A stretch of DNA of 64,000 nt from Paralichthys olivaceus (GCF_024713975.1 NC_091107.1:18963501-19027500), one strand, 5' to 3'; counted from the stretch's first letter, positions 45,761 to 59,482 are shown. Notes: generated from the sequence alone by a model not told the origin. Translations and numbers: made by a program.

Positions 45761-47408
45761 TGAATCCCCCTTCCCCCTTTCCCTGCTTGGATCAAGAGCA
45801 GAGCTCTAACTGGATATGGGTCATTAAAACAACACAATATTTATAACGTCAATATTTTGAACAATTGATTGTAGAGGTATAGAGGTCTTTTATTCTGAAA
45901 ATCCTGTCGGCAGCAGAGGTACAGACACAGGCAGCTGCAGGCTCTCAGATGAGCTCTGAAGTCTTTGTGAAAGAGTTTGCCCAGGAGCTGAAAGGAGCCC
46001 AAGTCCAGGAGCTGAAAGTAAAATAATGCAAGAATAAGTTTTCAAACAAAGTTTAAAAATCAGTTTGAGTTGTGTTTCCCAATATCACTTCAGATATAGT
46101 TGGCACTGTTAATGAAATTAAAATATAGAATATTCATTATACAGAAACAGATGTCCAGTTTCATGCAAATTATAAACATTATACATATACAATACATGTT
46201 TGCATGATTTTAAAAACTTTCTGCAGAGTCATCAGACAAAAGAACCAAACCTACTGTATGTACTTGTCTCTGACACTTTGGAAACTTCAACACTAAGCTT
46301 TGTGGGTTTGGCTGCACAGGACTTGTAATGACCGGCCCACGATAGGATCAGTGAGATGTTTAGAGTTTAGATAGATTTGTTTAAAACATCTCAAAACTTT
46401 AACTATGCAATTATAAGTGTCAGACTTTTAGAAATTGCAGGTTCAGTGGAATTTAATATAAATATGAAATGATTTGAAAGTCAACTTTTTTGTGTTCAAA
46501 ATCAAGTATCACTGTACCATGTGCTTTATTGGAAGGTTGCCCTGCACATGATAGTTACATATATCGCTTGGAGGACAAGGGCCACAAAAATTTAAATCGG
46601 ACCTCTGAATCTCTTTGCCGACAAATATAAAACACATGCTGTGTGTACTGTTTAATATCTGTGCATTTTCTCAAATACCTTCCAGAGTGAGTATCCTGTG
46701 TCGACACGGTTTTTGAACCTCTCCTTTTTTTCAGTCATCAGCATCTTTTTTTTTTTTTTCTGCAGTCCTTGATTTTCTCCGGTTATTTCAGGACATCCAC
46801 CGGCAGCCATTCATCATCTGGGAAGTCTTAACTGTGCACACTAAAAACACATTTCCAACATCTCCCTGTATCACTTTCTTTTCTACACTGATTGTATTTC
46901 ATCCATTCATCCCTGGGCTTCAATCCCTCTCTGTCTATATCATTTTTTTGTCTCTTTCACAATTGTTACTGCTTTTGGCCTCAGCTGTGTTAGTAGATAT
47001 CTCCGAGATAACAGCTTACCCCATCTCTTCTCTGTCGCTCCTCAGGGATAAACTCAGACTGAAGCTCCTGGCCCTGGAAAACACTGGATAACAGTATTGT
47101 AAGTGTTCCTCTTAGTCAAGCTTACCTCTGTTACAGATGCTACTTAGTGCATTTACATTGTAAGATGAATCACACTAACTAAAACAGATTTGAAGCGCAT
47201 CCCAGTAATTGAAGAAAGGGGATAGTGCTTCCATGTGGCTTAACTGGTCCTGTGAAAGAATGCAGCTACACTGTGCAGCAGCAGTGCGTAGAAATAGGTA
47301 GAGGTTGTGTGTGTTTGCAAATGAGCCCACACAGCAAAAAAAGAGCAAATTAGGTGAGTGTGCATGTGTTTCTGTGAACTTGCTCTTGCATTTATCTTTG
47401 CACCTGTG

Positions 47409-47478
47409 CATGTGTGCGTGCGTGCGTGTGTGTGCGTGTGTGTGTGTGTGTGTGCGTGTGCATGTGTGTGTGTGTGTG
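47409..47478. repeat. (TG)n with CG interruptions
   Basis: Seventy bases of TG/CG dinucleotides; the open frames across it are repeat artefacts. Confidence 0.9.
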
Positions 47479-48099
47479 ACTTCTCTCGCCTGGCTGTTTA
47501 TGTAAGATGATTGTTGTTGCCTCTGAGACCTGGCCCATCCAGCACCTCCAGCTGTGTGCTTTAACCCAGGATGCTGTGGGCTCCCAGCACATCAAACACA
47601 AGCATAAACACACACACACACACACGCTTACATCTCTGGACACACATCTTAAGCTCTAATTTATGCAATCACTGGTCTCAAATTTACATACATTAGCATG
47701 GATCATATATGTTGAGGCTGCTTGCAAGGTCACTGCTGAAATGCTCCCTCTTATTTCAATGGGAGGATAACGTGTATGATGAGTTGATTTATTTCAGGAG
47801 CTAGAGGCGGAGATCTTCTGACACTCTGTAATGCTACATGCTACCATCCCCACATGTTCCCTGCTACCTGCTGTAACCCCTCATGAGGACGTGTGAAATG
47901 CATAGACCTCATCAGCACAGTATTTGCAGGGGGCACCAGCAAAGATGTCTCTCCAAGCACGAGAGCCCTAAACGCTCCACGTTGGGCCCTCTGTATCCTC
48001 TGTGGAGGGATGTAATGGCATGTGAGCTGGTGAAAACAGGGAGTGGGCTGCAGCAAGTGATATCTCCCTCATCCCCTCTCTTTATTGTCCCTGCCTCCC

Positions 48100-48150
48100 T
48101 TCCTCTCAGCTGGTTAATATGCATTTCATTAGACAGCCTGCTGTTGGGAG
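48100..48150. promoter_or_regulatory. Possible conserved non-coding element (left block)
   Basis: CAGCTGGTTAATATGCATTT followed by CATTAGACAGCC combines an E-box, an octamer-like ATGCAT and a homeodomain site. A similar block, GTGAATAATTTCCTCATTAC and GGCATATTTAATTTAAC, follows at about 48515-48575 after a repeat tract. Confidence 0.25.
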
Positions 48151-48360
48151 AACCTTGCTCTTTTGGCGCGTCCCCTCCCCTCGCAGCGAGAGTGACTCAC
48201 CCCCCAGGATCGGATGTAATGATTCTCCAAGATGGCAGCAGGTCCAAGCCTACTTTCCACTTTGCATCCAACCACAAAGAAAGCTGCAGATAATTCACCT
48301 CTCCTCACTCCCCTGTCTCCGGCTGAGATGGATGCAGATGAGCTTCTCTGTACCTTTCTG

Positions 48361-48366
48361 TGTGTA

Positions 48367-48406
<40 letters not shown>
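48361..48406. repeat. (TG)n(AG)n compound microsatellite
   Basis: TG run followed directly by an AG run. Confidence 0.95.
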
Positions 48407-48591
48407 TGTGTAGGAGGCGGTGTGCCTAAAGCTAGGAATGGATTGGACTGTCTTTAGACTGGGCCCGGTGAGGCAGGCGGAGAGTATAATCTGATTTAAA
48501 GCATGTCAAGGATTGTGAATAATTTCCTCATTACCCCCACCCTCCCGTCATTTTCAGGGCATATTTAATTTAACAAGAAGAGGGAGAATGA

Positions 48592-48600
<9 letters not shown>

Positions 48601-48643
<43 letters not shown>
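48601..48643. repeat. (TG)n microsatellite
   Basis: Uninterrupted TG run of about 21 units. Confidence 0.95.
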
Positions 48644-48646
<3 letters not shown>

Positions 48647-49136
48647 TGTGTGCACGTGTCTTTGTGTATGTCACGTCTTTGCTGAAGACTGTCTCCTATC
48701 TTCCCGCTCGAGGAGGAAAGAATTACTCCTTGCATATTCCTTCTCTCTCTCTTTTTCCGTGTCTCTCACTTTGCTTCTCTCCTTCTCTCTCTCTCTCTCT
48801 CCGACCCCCTGAGAGCTACAGCTGTCACAGTGTCACTTTTCCCATCCATAATTGAGGAGTGTGCACTGCACAAAGCCCATGAAACCATGTCAACCACTTC
48901 CAGTTGCTCCTGTTAAATAATCAGGCAGAACCAACAGTGCCGGGGGGGAATCTGCCTGTGCAGCTGCCTGTATCACTGGCTTGTGCAATCACTCCTCAAC
49001 CGTCTTCTCCTTCAGACCTCATCCACCCACCACACTCACACACTCACACACACACCCCTCTTAGTTTAATATTTGCTAATTAGCTCTAAAAACACTGCAT
49101 GATGCTGATGGGACTGTGTTGGGAAAAGTAAGTAAA

Positions 49137-49290
49137 CAGATGACGGTGGCGCTAGATGAAAAGATCAGGGGATCTGAGGTCTTACAAATCTGCCCTCAGG
49201 GAACCATGGATGTCTGTGCCACATTTCATGGCAACACAGTTATTTAATCTGAAACCAAAAAAGGTCAACCTGCTTGGTGAGATATTCCTG
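49137..49290 (+). repeat. Dispersed teleost repeat
   Basis: Series 'ggtggcgctagatgaaaaga', 'tcaggggatc', 'ctcagggaaccatggatgtc', 'cacatttcatggcaacac' is a common fish interspersed repeat, related to 57085-57440. Confidence 0.65.
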
Positions 49291-50370
49291 TGAGTCAGGG
49301 AAAACCTTTTGCTTCTTCATATCCAGCTCTCTGCAGACATCTGTGATAATTAGATCACTATTAGCACCCTGGTTAGGGAGCCACAAGGTACAAGCAGGTT
49401 ATTCTTTTCTCTTTTTTCAATTATTTGTTATCACTGCCTGTGTGCACCCTCTCTACCTGCACCTCTCTCATTCTCTCTGTTCCAGTCTCCTTCATCCCAC
49501 CACCCCTCTATTCTACTGACCCCACATCTCTACCTCTCTCGCGGCAGCAGGTTCTCACTGGAAACTCACCGTCAGGAATCAAAGAAGGCGGACAGCTCCC
49601 AAGAAGCCATGCGGCATGCTGTGCAACAGCCAGCAGAGCTCTCACCCTCACCAAGGTGTGTAGGGGTCTCAGTATAATTAAGCATCACCACCTTCACCGT
49701 GGAACTGCAATAACTCATGCTGTTCGCAGATCCAGCAACCATTACAATGACGCCACCTACCCTGATGATTATTAGACCCACGCTCCCATTCACAGTGAGA
49801 CTGCGTATGTGAAGGGATGGAAAAAAGAAAGTTGGTTAAGATGCAACTTTCAAAACTGCAGAAAACAGCTTACATTTGGAAATAAGCAGCGCTGTCAGAT
49901 TTGAGATGATTGCAGTATCCTACATGCAGAAATTGTTCTGCGTATGTGTCTGTGCTGTGTGATCAAAAGAGCTGTCGGGAAATGTACGCTTTCTAAAGAA
50001 AGGTAGAGTACAGGGAGGCTTAGTAATGAAAGATCTGTAATTACTGTGTGGTGAACAGTAATGGTAACCTCCCACTCTGCAGGCTTTTGACAGCCATACT
50101 GCTCTCTGGGGAGCGTGGATTTCTTTATATAAGATGGCTCTCAAATTCAAGTCCTATAGGAGCCGAGATAAACTGGGTAGGACATTGGAGAGGTCTGGTG
50201 CGGAGATTTCCACCTCATATCACTCCTGGTCCAAATCCTGTCAGGCATCACACATGTGGGTGAGATTGAGTTTTAGTATCACTTTCTAGGGATTGTATTG
50301 AATAATGTTATATAATATGGTATTGATTAGTAATGAGTCATAACAAAAACAAAACACACTTTATATATCA

Positions 50371-50434
50371 TATTCAGCTGCAACATGCAACTTTGCCACT
50401 AGATGTCCCTCAATTCTACACACTGAACCTTTAA
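50371..50434 (+). mobile_element. MITE-like terminal fragment
   Basis: 64 bp matching the right end of the 13106-13432 element (TTCAGCTGCAACATGCAACTT ... ACACACTGAACCTTTAA); the remainder of the element is missing. Confidence 0.7.
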
Positions 50435-51009
50435 TGAAATACTTGTAAAAGAGTGGAGTACTGAGTTCTGATATTTGTTGCAATGAAGTAAAAAATAAAA
50501 GTAACCACAATAAATCTACTAAAGTACACAGATAAATGAAACATGTACTTAAGTAGAGTAACTAAGTAAATGTACTTGATTACATCCCACCACTGAGACA
50601 GGGTTTGTATTTTCCAAGTCTGTCTATCTTAATGCAACACTTACTAGCTGTTACGCACATTGAAATTGTTATTGGTCGCTGTATTCATTCTTCCTGCCTG
50701 TGCTGTCTGTGAAGAAATTCCTTCCTAATGTGATTCAGAGGAGAAGGACATATTACACAGATTTTCATATTGTAATATTAAATTAATATGCGTCTTCAGC
50801 ACTCATACGTCAAACCAGGTATTCTTGTTAACAGGTCTGCTTCCAAATCAAGTCTGCAGTGTGTTAAGTCATCAATTCTTTATTACCAATTAAGAAAGCT
50901 ATCTTTTACACGCAACATTTTGTGAAGTATGACTTAATGAGTTAAGTAGAATATATAGCGTTGTGTCTTTTAGGCTACAGGAAAAGATAATTCAGTGTAT
51001 TTGATTTGC

Positions 51010-51275
51010 TTTATGATAGAAAATTGTTACATACAGTATATGCTCATCATACACTGGGAACCGTTGGGTTTCTCTATAGACTTCTCTATAGGTCTTGACC
51101 CTGTTATGTTATGTTATGATTTGGCTCTTATATTGGACTGAACAGAATATCTTTGATTACAATCAATTCTTCATTTTGCCATGGACTATTGTGTCAAGCA
51201 CTTTGTAACCTTGTTTAGATAAGTGCTATGTATATAAAGTTATTATCATTATTATTATTATCATCATCAAGCTCG
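51010..51275 (+). repeat. LINE-type 3' tail with (ATT)n
   Basis: 'gtcaagcactttgtaacctt', then 'agtgctatgtatataaagtt' and an ATT/ATC tail is the standard 3' end of fish L2-like LINEs. Only the tail is clear; the left limit is uncertain. Confidence 0.6.
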
Positions 51276-52242
51276 TTATATGTCTGTGACAGTGCTGCAG
51301 CATTTGGGGTGTTATTTAAAGTAGCTCTGCTGTGGTCCTATTATTTAGAGCCCTGCGTTCGTGCACCTCTGACATATTGAGTGAGAGAGTGAGGAACATT
51401 ATTCATTCACTTTTCCAACCATCAGTTTCCAGCTGGGCTTCAGAAATGAAACAGCAACCTGCATGTGCTGAACCTGCTTCTCTCACCCAAAGGCTGCAGC
51501 TGTTGGTTCAGGGCTTCACTCCAGACGTCTTGCTGATCTTTGATGTGATTTTGATAAGGGCTTTGACTCCCCTGTTTTCATATTGCTCACAGTATAGCCA
51601 GGGCGCTGCTACTGTCTGTGGGCCATGAGTGTCTCTATGATGTAGTCCTGTATTGTAACATGAATGGCCACAGTGCCTCTCTTCTGAGCCACACTGCTTT
51701 GTTGTTATTTGCTTTGACACATGCAGGGACAGGAAAAGGTTAATGGCTTCTGCCGTAGAGAGAAACATGACATATGCATCACAACATCTGCATATCTACG
51801 AGCCGAGGAGACACTCGCTGCCGTGGATTTATTGACTAACATACTAGACTAAATGGGGAGTAATAATTGTGTGGCGACGAAGGAATCCAAGCAGACTACA
51901 TTATGTTAATGTGGCGTCTGCGAGAAGAGAAGAAAGGACTGTGGAGTAGTATTTGTGTTTTCCTGCCACTCAGAGTGTGCGGCTCATGAAAGCAGCCGAC
52001 TTCAAGGTTTCACTCTCTGTGTGCACTAACCACAGCTATTCATAGCTTTGATTGCCCCTGAGCAGAGGTTTGTCTGTGTGAGTGACTTACCAAATTGTGC
52101 AAGATGCAATATGTCTGAGTGATGTGTGTGAGAAGGAACATTTTTAATAGTACTTTTTTTAAAAATATAATTTGTAGTGATATTATTTCAGCTTTGAAAG
52201 ACACCGTGTGACTGATTTACCACTAGATGCTGTGTTTGTGTG

Positions 52243-52243
<1 letters not shown>

Positions 52244-52319
<76 letters not shown>
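52244..52319. repeat. (TG)n microsatellite, 76 bp
   Basis: The longest simple repeat in the window, about 38 TG units. Confidence 0.97.
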
Positions 52320-52489
52320 GGGTCCACTTGAAGCTGAGTTGTCAGAAGACAAGAAATATGAGCCAGAAGTGTGGTCTTCTTAAGCATGTATCCACTGGTG
52401 TGTCCAGTTTAAAAAAGAGAGATTCTGGGACTAGGTTTACAAAATACCACGTGTGTGCATTATGTTTTTCATTTAAGCCAAAAACTATT

Positions 52490-52798
52490 TTACCTTTTTT
52501 TCCCTGGGTCAAATCTCAGGTTGGAGTTTATATGTTCTATTCTGTCTGTCTGGGTTTACTCCTGTGACTCTGGCTTCCTCCCACAGTCCAAAGAGATGCA
52601 CATTGGGTTTAGGTTAATTTGAGACTTTATATTGTGACTGTAGGCGTGAATGTGAATGGTTGTTTGTCTCTGTATGTTGCCCTGCGATACAGGGTGCAGG
52701 TGTACTCCGCCTCTTGCCCAATGTCAGCTGGGATTGGCTCCAGCCAACCCTGCCACCCTCAAAGGATGAGTGGTATGCTGAATGCATGGATGGAGTTT
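52490..52798 (+). repeat. SINE-like repeat body
   Basis: 'tggcttcctcccacagtcca', 'aggttaatttgagac', 'gtgaatgtgaatggttgttt', 'gccctgcgatacagggtgca', 'tcagctgggattggctccag', ending 'atggatgga'. It is a near-complete body of an abundant fish repeat; the copy at 45593-45760 is its head end. Confidence 0.75.
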
Positions 52799-53015
52799 TA
52801 AATAATCTATATTCATATAGAGATCGCCTTGATGACGATTCAAAGGTCTTTACAGTACGATTTTGCTATTCACCTATTCACACACATTAATATACAGTGC
52901 AGTCCTTTCTCTCTCACACATCACTCACTCACAACCAGCACAGCCACCAGGGGCAGTTTCTGGTTCAGTCTCTTGCCCAAGAAAAAGGAGACTGGGATTT
53001 AGACTGGGTTGCCCT
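52799..53015 (+). repeat. Dispersed teleost repeat, copy 3 of 3
   Basis: 'cttgatgacgattcaaaggt', 'ctttacagtac', 'ttcacctattcacacacatt', 'tcttgcccaag' match 8241-8462 in the same orientation. It directly abuts the preceding SINE-like copy, a nested or tandem insertion. Confidence 0.65.
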
Positions 53016-56000
53016 GAAAGTACCTAGGGAGTAGCTTTCTGCATGGTGCTCACTATACCTCAAGTGTTGTCATAATTATGCAAATAGGACACACCTCTGA
53101 ATGAATGCATTAAAAGGTCAGTCTCACCCACCCCCAAATCTATTCCACGGTTTGTGTGTTACTTTTTTTTTAAGCGCAGTAGTGTTTGATGTGTTACCAC
53201 ACACCACTGGTAAATGGCCATTTCTGAGTCCGGCATTGGACCGCACCCTGTTATTGTCCACCCACTAAGGAGGTGGATGAAATACAACAGTGTGATTCTT
53301 CAAGCCTTAAAATATTGCCATCTTTTAGCACTAACACAAATATGTGACACTGCACGAACAAATATTCTGCCTCAGTGGCTTCAGGGAAAAGCTCCATACA
53401 CGCTGCTTCACAGCAAACCATTAGGAGAGCTACTTCTGTGTGCCATGTGTGGGATCAGATGTGACACGCGGTGGATGGAGGGGACGTCACGCTCCCGCGC
53501 TGCTTGTGTGTCTGTGGGAGGATCGCTCAGTAGATCAGGAGGCCGCTGTGCTTATATCTAAGTGCTATTTAGAGGTCAAGCTGTATACCATGAGGACTAC
53601 AGGAGGGGCCTTGCACAACACAACGATAACTGACTTAAGTGTTTATTCAGACGGCAGGGATAATATCTGAATATCACACAGCAACGTCCAGCACCTCAGT
53701 TTTACAGCTTATTCTCCCCTCATGTATTTCTCTTCGGCAAACATTTCTCATCCTAACAAGGCAGTTTAAGGGGATTATTTTGCCCCACACTGGGATGCTT
53801 TCTTGCCATTATGTGCGTCAGGATTGTTCTTAATGATTTCCTTGTGTTTTCAATGGCCCACCAATCAAAATGTCCTTGACTCTGTCAGCTGTTTAGCTGC
53901 CAGGAGAACATAGGGAGAATAAGATCCCTGCATGCACGCTTGTGCACACGTGTGTAATGTATTTTCAAGACACCGACCTATCCATCCATCTATATGGAGT
54001 TTGTATGCATGCATTCTACATGTGTTAATCTCTTGTGTGTGTGTTTGCGTGTCTGTTTCCTGTGTGCAGGCACTGCAGCAGCCCCATCAGCACAAGGCCT
54101 GGGTTTTGCTCTTCAGACATCTTGTGCGTCTCTGGTGAGTAATCAGGTACTTGATCATAGAGACAGGTAATTATTCCTGTGCCAAGCTCACTGGCAAATG
54201 AAAAGTCCAGCAAAAAGCATCCGTCTCATCTAACACAGCCTGGAGTAAGAGGACAAGGAAAGAGTAAAAATCTGGAGAGAATAGATGGCCAAATGATCAG
54301 GCCTTAAATCACAAGTTAGGGTTTTTTAGGCTGTTTAGTCTTGGCGTATTAGAGAGGTATGTGCTCCAGATGTTCATAACTACAACCCTCGATTTAGGCA
54401 CGGTGATTAAAAGGACAGATTCCTGTGTGATTCAGAAGGGATTCCCGTTGAGTCACTTGAAAACACATTTATTTTTCCCTCAAAATCCCATGGTCATACT
54501 TTAGAAGTTTGAAGAGCAGTCTGAGCCTGCAGTGGCAGGGATCCAGTGATTAGAACATTTCACTGGTAATACAACGTGTTTTACTTGGGCCTGCACTCTG
54601 TAGGCTGTAAAAGGTGAGCTACTGTTGACGTGACAAAGTGCTTACAGGCAGAATTTCTACCTCCCCGTGCCTACATCTGTGATCTAGATTGCTTGCTTCA
54701 TTGGTGTCATTTAGGTTTGTTCTGGAGCAGTGAGTAAACCAATCTTCTTACATACACCTCAGTCTGCAGTTTGCCTTGATTTATGAACAGGGAATAACCC
54801 AGTTGAACTTGAGGCTCATTTGTCACCTGTCATTAAGATGTACTGGTAAGATGTTTTCCTGTAACAAATAGCCACCTCAGTCGTTGTGCTGCTCCTGTTA
54901 CTTCTGGGCCTGTGCTGTGGAGATCAGTAGAGGAAGAAGAAGAGAAGAGCCACTCCAGATGTGTGCGGCTAACGCAGAGGGAAAGGCTGTTAATGTGTTG
55001 TCCACTTTGTCTGTCGTAATTGCGTTGCCGTCTGTACCAAGAAGATCTTGTTCCCCCTCACGGCGATCATTCATTGTCATTTTTCATCTTTGTGAGTGAG
55101 CGTGCAGTGCCTTTATCCCTCTCCCCACCCCCTTCCTCACACACACCCCTCCACCACTCGCTGAGGTGGTTGCGCTCTTGTGGGCTGAAACTCCCATCGG
55201 AGACAGACACTTATTTGGCTCCAGGATAAAGCTAGATGTGTGCTGAATTGAAATGCTAAGTCTAGCATGAAACTCCGGGGCCATGAGAGACTAATCAGAT
55301 GTTGAGAGGCAAATAAATAAATAAAGTCGCACTACAAATCTAATTTCGCCCGGACGTATGCCCAAGCATTTTGTGAGTCTGACGGCTGCAGAGGCCTTAA
55401 AACACTGGCAAGTGCAGGAATTAATTTTCTGTGCAGAGTGATCGAGGGGTATAGGGTGGGACAAAAGCTCGATAGAGGGTGTGTGGGATGACTCAAATGG
55501 GTGAGGCTGAAAGAAGCAGTTTCAGATTTATATTCAGATTTACATTCTATTTTTAGTTTCATTAAATGTGCATCTCCTTCAGCAGAAATCCTCTTAAACA
55601 CACTTCTGCTGACATTCTGTTGGTGTCCTCCGAGCTGTACAGAACAGAGGGTTGACACACAAAGGGAGAGGCACATCCAGGCAGAGAGGCAGTGTAAGAG
55701 AGACTGTTTGACAGGAATAAGGAAAAAGGCAGGAGACGCTGCCTGCATGGGAAGACTGAGCCGACGAACCAGTTAATGGAGCTTTAATCAAACGTGCAAG
55801 TGTTAAATATTCTGTATGTAAACAGTGACGAAGAACCTGAAATATGACTGGGAGCATTGTTAACTAAACGCAGCCTCAGATCTTCAGTTTTTTTTTTCCA
55901 CTGACAGTGAAATTGAAGCTACTGTTCCAGAAGTGAAATAACTGGAGCATGTTTGACAGCTAAGATTACACATAGCTACACAGCTAACACTCATTAATAT

Positions 56001-57084
56001 CTGAGCCTAATTATAGAACTCTGGATTGAACTTGGAAGCTTAACAGCGATTCTATTTCCAGAGGGGCTTTCAGTCTGTATTCATTTACCTGTTCACAGCA
56101 CAGAGGTGCTACGATGATAGTACCAGACTTATATGTGGGCACCACTTGAAGTGGCTTTTAAGAGACGTCAGCAAAGATAAATTATTCCTAACCACTATCT
56201 GATGAGAAATCTGGTAGTAATCCCTCTGACTCAAACAACTTGGGCTTCCTTCCAGATTTACCATTTTGCAACATTCATCAAGAAATTAGTTTCTGCCCCA
56301 GCAGTGGCCTCAGTCGCACACAAGGCAGAAAAACTTCAACTAGAGTTCTCCTTTGAGCAACAATCAATTCTTAATTTTTCTTTATCCAAAAAATGCTGCC
56401 TCCTCACATTGTGCTATTGCTATGTACAACTACATGTAAAACAACAGCTGAAAGCAGCAGGTTGAAGTTCAGTCTTACGTAGAGGTCATAATGTTGAATA
56501 TTTCTGCCATAGGTCAGAAAGGTGAATCAAAGAGGACAAATCCAGTTCTTGTCTGCAGCCATGCTAAGAGCTCCTTGAGGCACAGTGCTACTTTGAGCTA
56601 CAAATGATATTTGTTAGAAGTGAGGTTTGGTGCAATGTTTGTCATGTTCACAATCATAGCTTAGCATATTAGCACACTAACATTTGCTTATTAGCACAAA
56701 GCACAGCTGAGTCCTTCAGGAAGTGTTTTAGTCAAAAATCTAATAATGGGACAAACTGAGAGTTTAACGTAATGATGAAGCGCAATAAAAAAACAGAATG
56801 TCATACATGCTTTTTATGTACAGTCTATGGTCACACACATAGACGCCAAGATAATAAGCTGTTTTCCCACGAAGGATCTCTGGAGGTCAGTGCATGTCTG
56901 AAAGCTGCTTTATAGAAATCAGTCCCCTCAATTTGTAAGATTTTTTAATTGAAGATTAATGAATTTCTCTGGGAAATCAGTGAAAATATCCAAAAACGCC
57001 CTATTTAGCATTTTTAAAGGAGAGAATCATTCCCCTCTTTTTCATATTTTTTGCGTAATCTTGCTCAATAAACAGGTTTGAAAA

Positions 57085-57440
57085 CATAATCTCCTAGGCA
57101 GAGGTAATTGAGGAATACATCCAGAAGTAAACATAAATGTTTGAAACAAATTTCAAGGCAATCCATCCAATGGTTGTTGTTGAAACATTTCACAGACATC
57201 GCAATGTCAACATCAAGCTATTTATTGAAGAAAAACGAGGGGATTACCAAAGTAATTTGGGTTCATATCAGGGAATTTTGGATAACTTTAGGTCAAATTG
57301 ATCAGAAACATCTGGATAAGTAAACATTTTGATCCACTAGTGAGGCTAGAGGTAAAGTCTGGGGATTACCAAAGCTGTCAGGGTTCATCCTCTGGAAATC
57401 ATGCCCATTTGTAGAAAATGTCATGGTGGAGACATTTTTT
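57085..57440 (+). repeat. Dispersed teleost repeat
   Basis: 'caaatttcaaggcaatccat', 'ccaatggttgttgttgaaac', later 'ggggattaccaaag' twice and 'gggttcatcctctggaaatc'. Two partial copies of the unit seem to lie head to tail. Confidence 0.6.
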
Positions 57441-59460
57441 ATGAGTATTAGCATAGCAGCAATCAACCACAGCATTGCTTTTATTATCTGTCTTCCAGCT
57501 CCCTTATATTTTCTGCATAAGGATTTTTACCTGCTCTTACTTTGAAAATAATAAAGCCATATCATGTCATATTTCAGAATCTCCATGCAGCACTAAAAGT
57601 GACTGGGAGAGACAGCACCACTGATTCCTTCTGTACTTGTCAATGCCCGTCTTGTCAGAAGGGGGTGAAAAGGCCAGTGAGTGGTATTTTTTAAATTCAG
57701 TCTCACAAGGTCAGTTCCTGCTCGGTGAAGGGTTAATCTGAGCTCAGTGCAGGCAGACCTCTCTGACACTCAGCAGGAACTCCCCCTGATGAACACAGGT
57801 AGTGGGCGTCCAGTACGCTCCCTGCAGTGACTGGTGGTTAGAGAAAGATGGAAATTGCATTTGCACACTTTCTGAGAGCTGCTTTCCTCCACCCCGTCAG
57901 GTTGAGCCCTAGAGGTCTGCAATAAAACCCCTAGTCCAACAGTGTATTAACAGTAAATGGTTCGCAGCTATTTTTGTTGCTTTCATCCCTCATAAAATGT
58001 GATACATAGCACATCTTAATGAGGCTAAAAAGCTCTTTATTCACTTTAATTTTTCACTCTCCAAAACTTATTGACTAACTTATAGTTGACAAGGCCTTTT
58101 TACATATCTACTCTCATTACTCCTCTACATGCTGTGCAAGTATATAACCACGTTTTGGATAGCACGTGTATACTCTGAGTGATTACATTTTGCCTATAGG
58201 TGGCGTTGCAGCAACATCGTACATTTCATATCTAACTTGGAATAACTTTTTCAAAATCCAAAATTTTACTGTTAGATCCTATTTTTTGCATCATCCTCCA
58301 TTCTACAGTGGGTTAAATGAGGGGAGGCTGAGCTGTCATGTTGTTGTTGTCAGAGTTAAAAGGCCACAGAGTGACAGAGAACTTAACCAACTCATTCAGG
58401 CTCTGCTGAGGCTAACTCTGACTCATCAGGTCCCACACGCCATGTATCAGAGAGAAAAGGCCAGAGTAGGTGTGTTTTCATGTGCGTGTGTGCGTGTGTG
58501 CAGTGGGTGGAGATGCCATGGGAACAATAAAAGGATTTAATATGTCCTCAAAAACCACATCAACACTGAGCGCCTGTGGCTGATAGTACTGGGCAGATGT
58601 TTATCTCTAATCAATATGAGCACAAAGAGATTATAGCAAAGTATTATCCTCCTCCATCTAATACAGCGTGGTTCCAGTAAATATACTGTTGTTGTCTGCT
58701 CTACAATCTACCTGTTGTGGGGAATAAAACCTACAGCGCTCCAGTAGTCTGACTAGGCAGCTTTGAGATTCGGTGGCAGTGGTCCAGTCAAAGCTGCGGT
58801 GATAATAATGATACCAGCTCAGCCGGGTGTGCCATTCCCAGGCTTTATAAAATGATATCATGAAAGCGCTTAAACATGTGAGGGCACATCTGATTTGCAA
58901 ACCAAATAACCTCAGCCAAAACAAGTGGAGCATAGTAAAGAAGTACTAGTCACTAAATTATATCACCCACAGTGAGTCTACACAGGTTTTTCACCATCTG
59001 CCACTAAGACTGTAGATAAACTGACAGAATGATAAGTTCCACGTTTTTAATTTTCAGTCTGCAGTCAACTTCGGATGAGGGTGACAGATGCAGTTTCTAT
59101 CCTCTGTTTTTTCTAAATTAAGCAAAATGATCAATAGGCAAAAGTTCTTATATTCTTAAAATGTAATGCTGCACACTATGATTGTTAAAAACAACATGAG
59201 ACAGTGCATCCAAACTGACAGAGCTTATGTCTGATATATCCTATCCAGTGCAGAGAATGGTGCACACTGATCATATACTTTATCCCAACCATGTTGCCCC
59301 TCAGAATAAGACACTCCACACAGTAAATGTAAGACACAGATGCAGACATGCATAATGCATGAGGGTTGAGCCAGTGTTCACGTTGCAATGCGAGTTTGCT
59401 ATGTTGAGAGTATTTATGGCATATTGTATGGTGAATAATTAACCCATACACACATATGTG

Positions 59461-59482
59461 CACACACACACACACACACACA
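59461..59482. repeat. (CA)n microsatellite
   Basis: Eleven CA units. Confidence 0.92.

Noticed and set aside
52208..52567. Open frames with Val-Cys repeats across (TG)n tracts (also near 40281, 48601, 47409)
   Set aside because: These are translations of microsatellites, not proteins.
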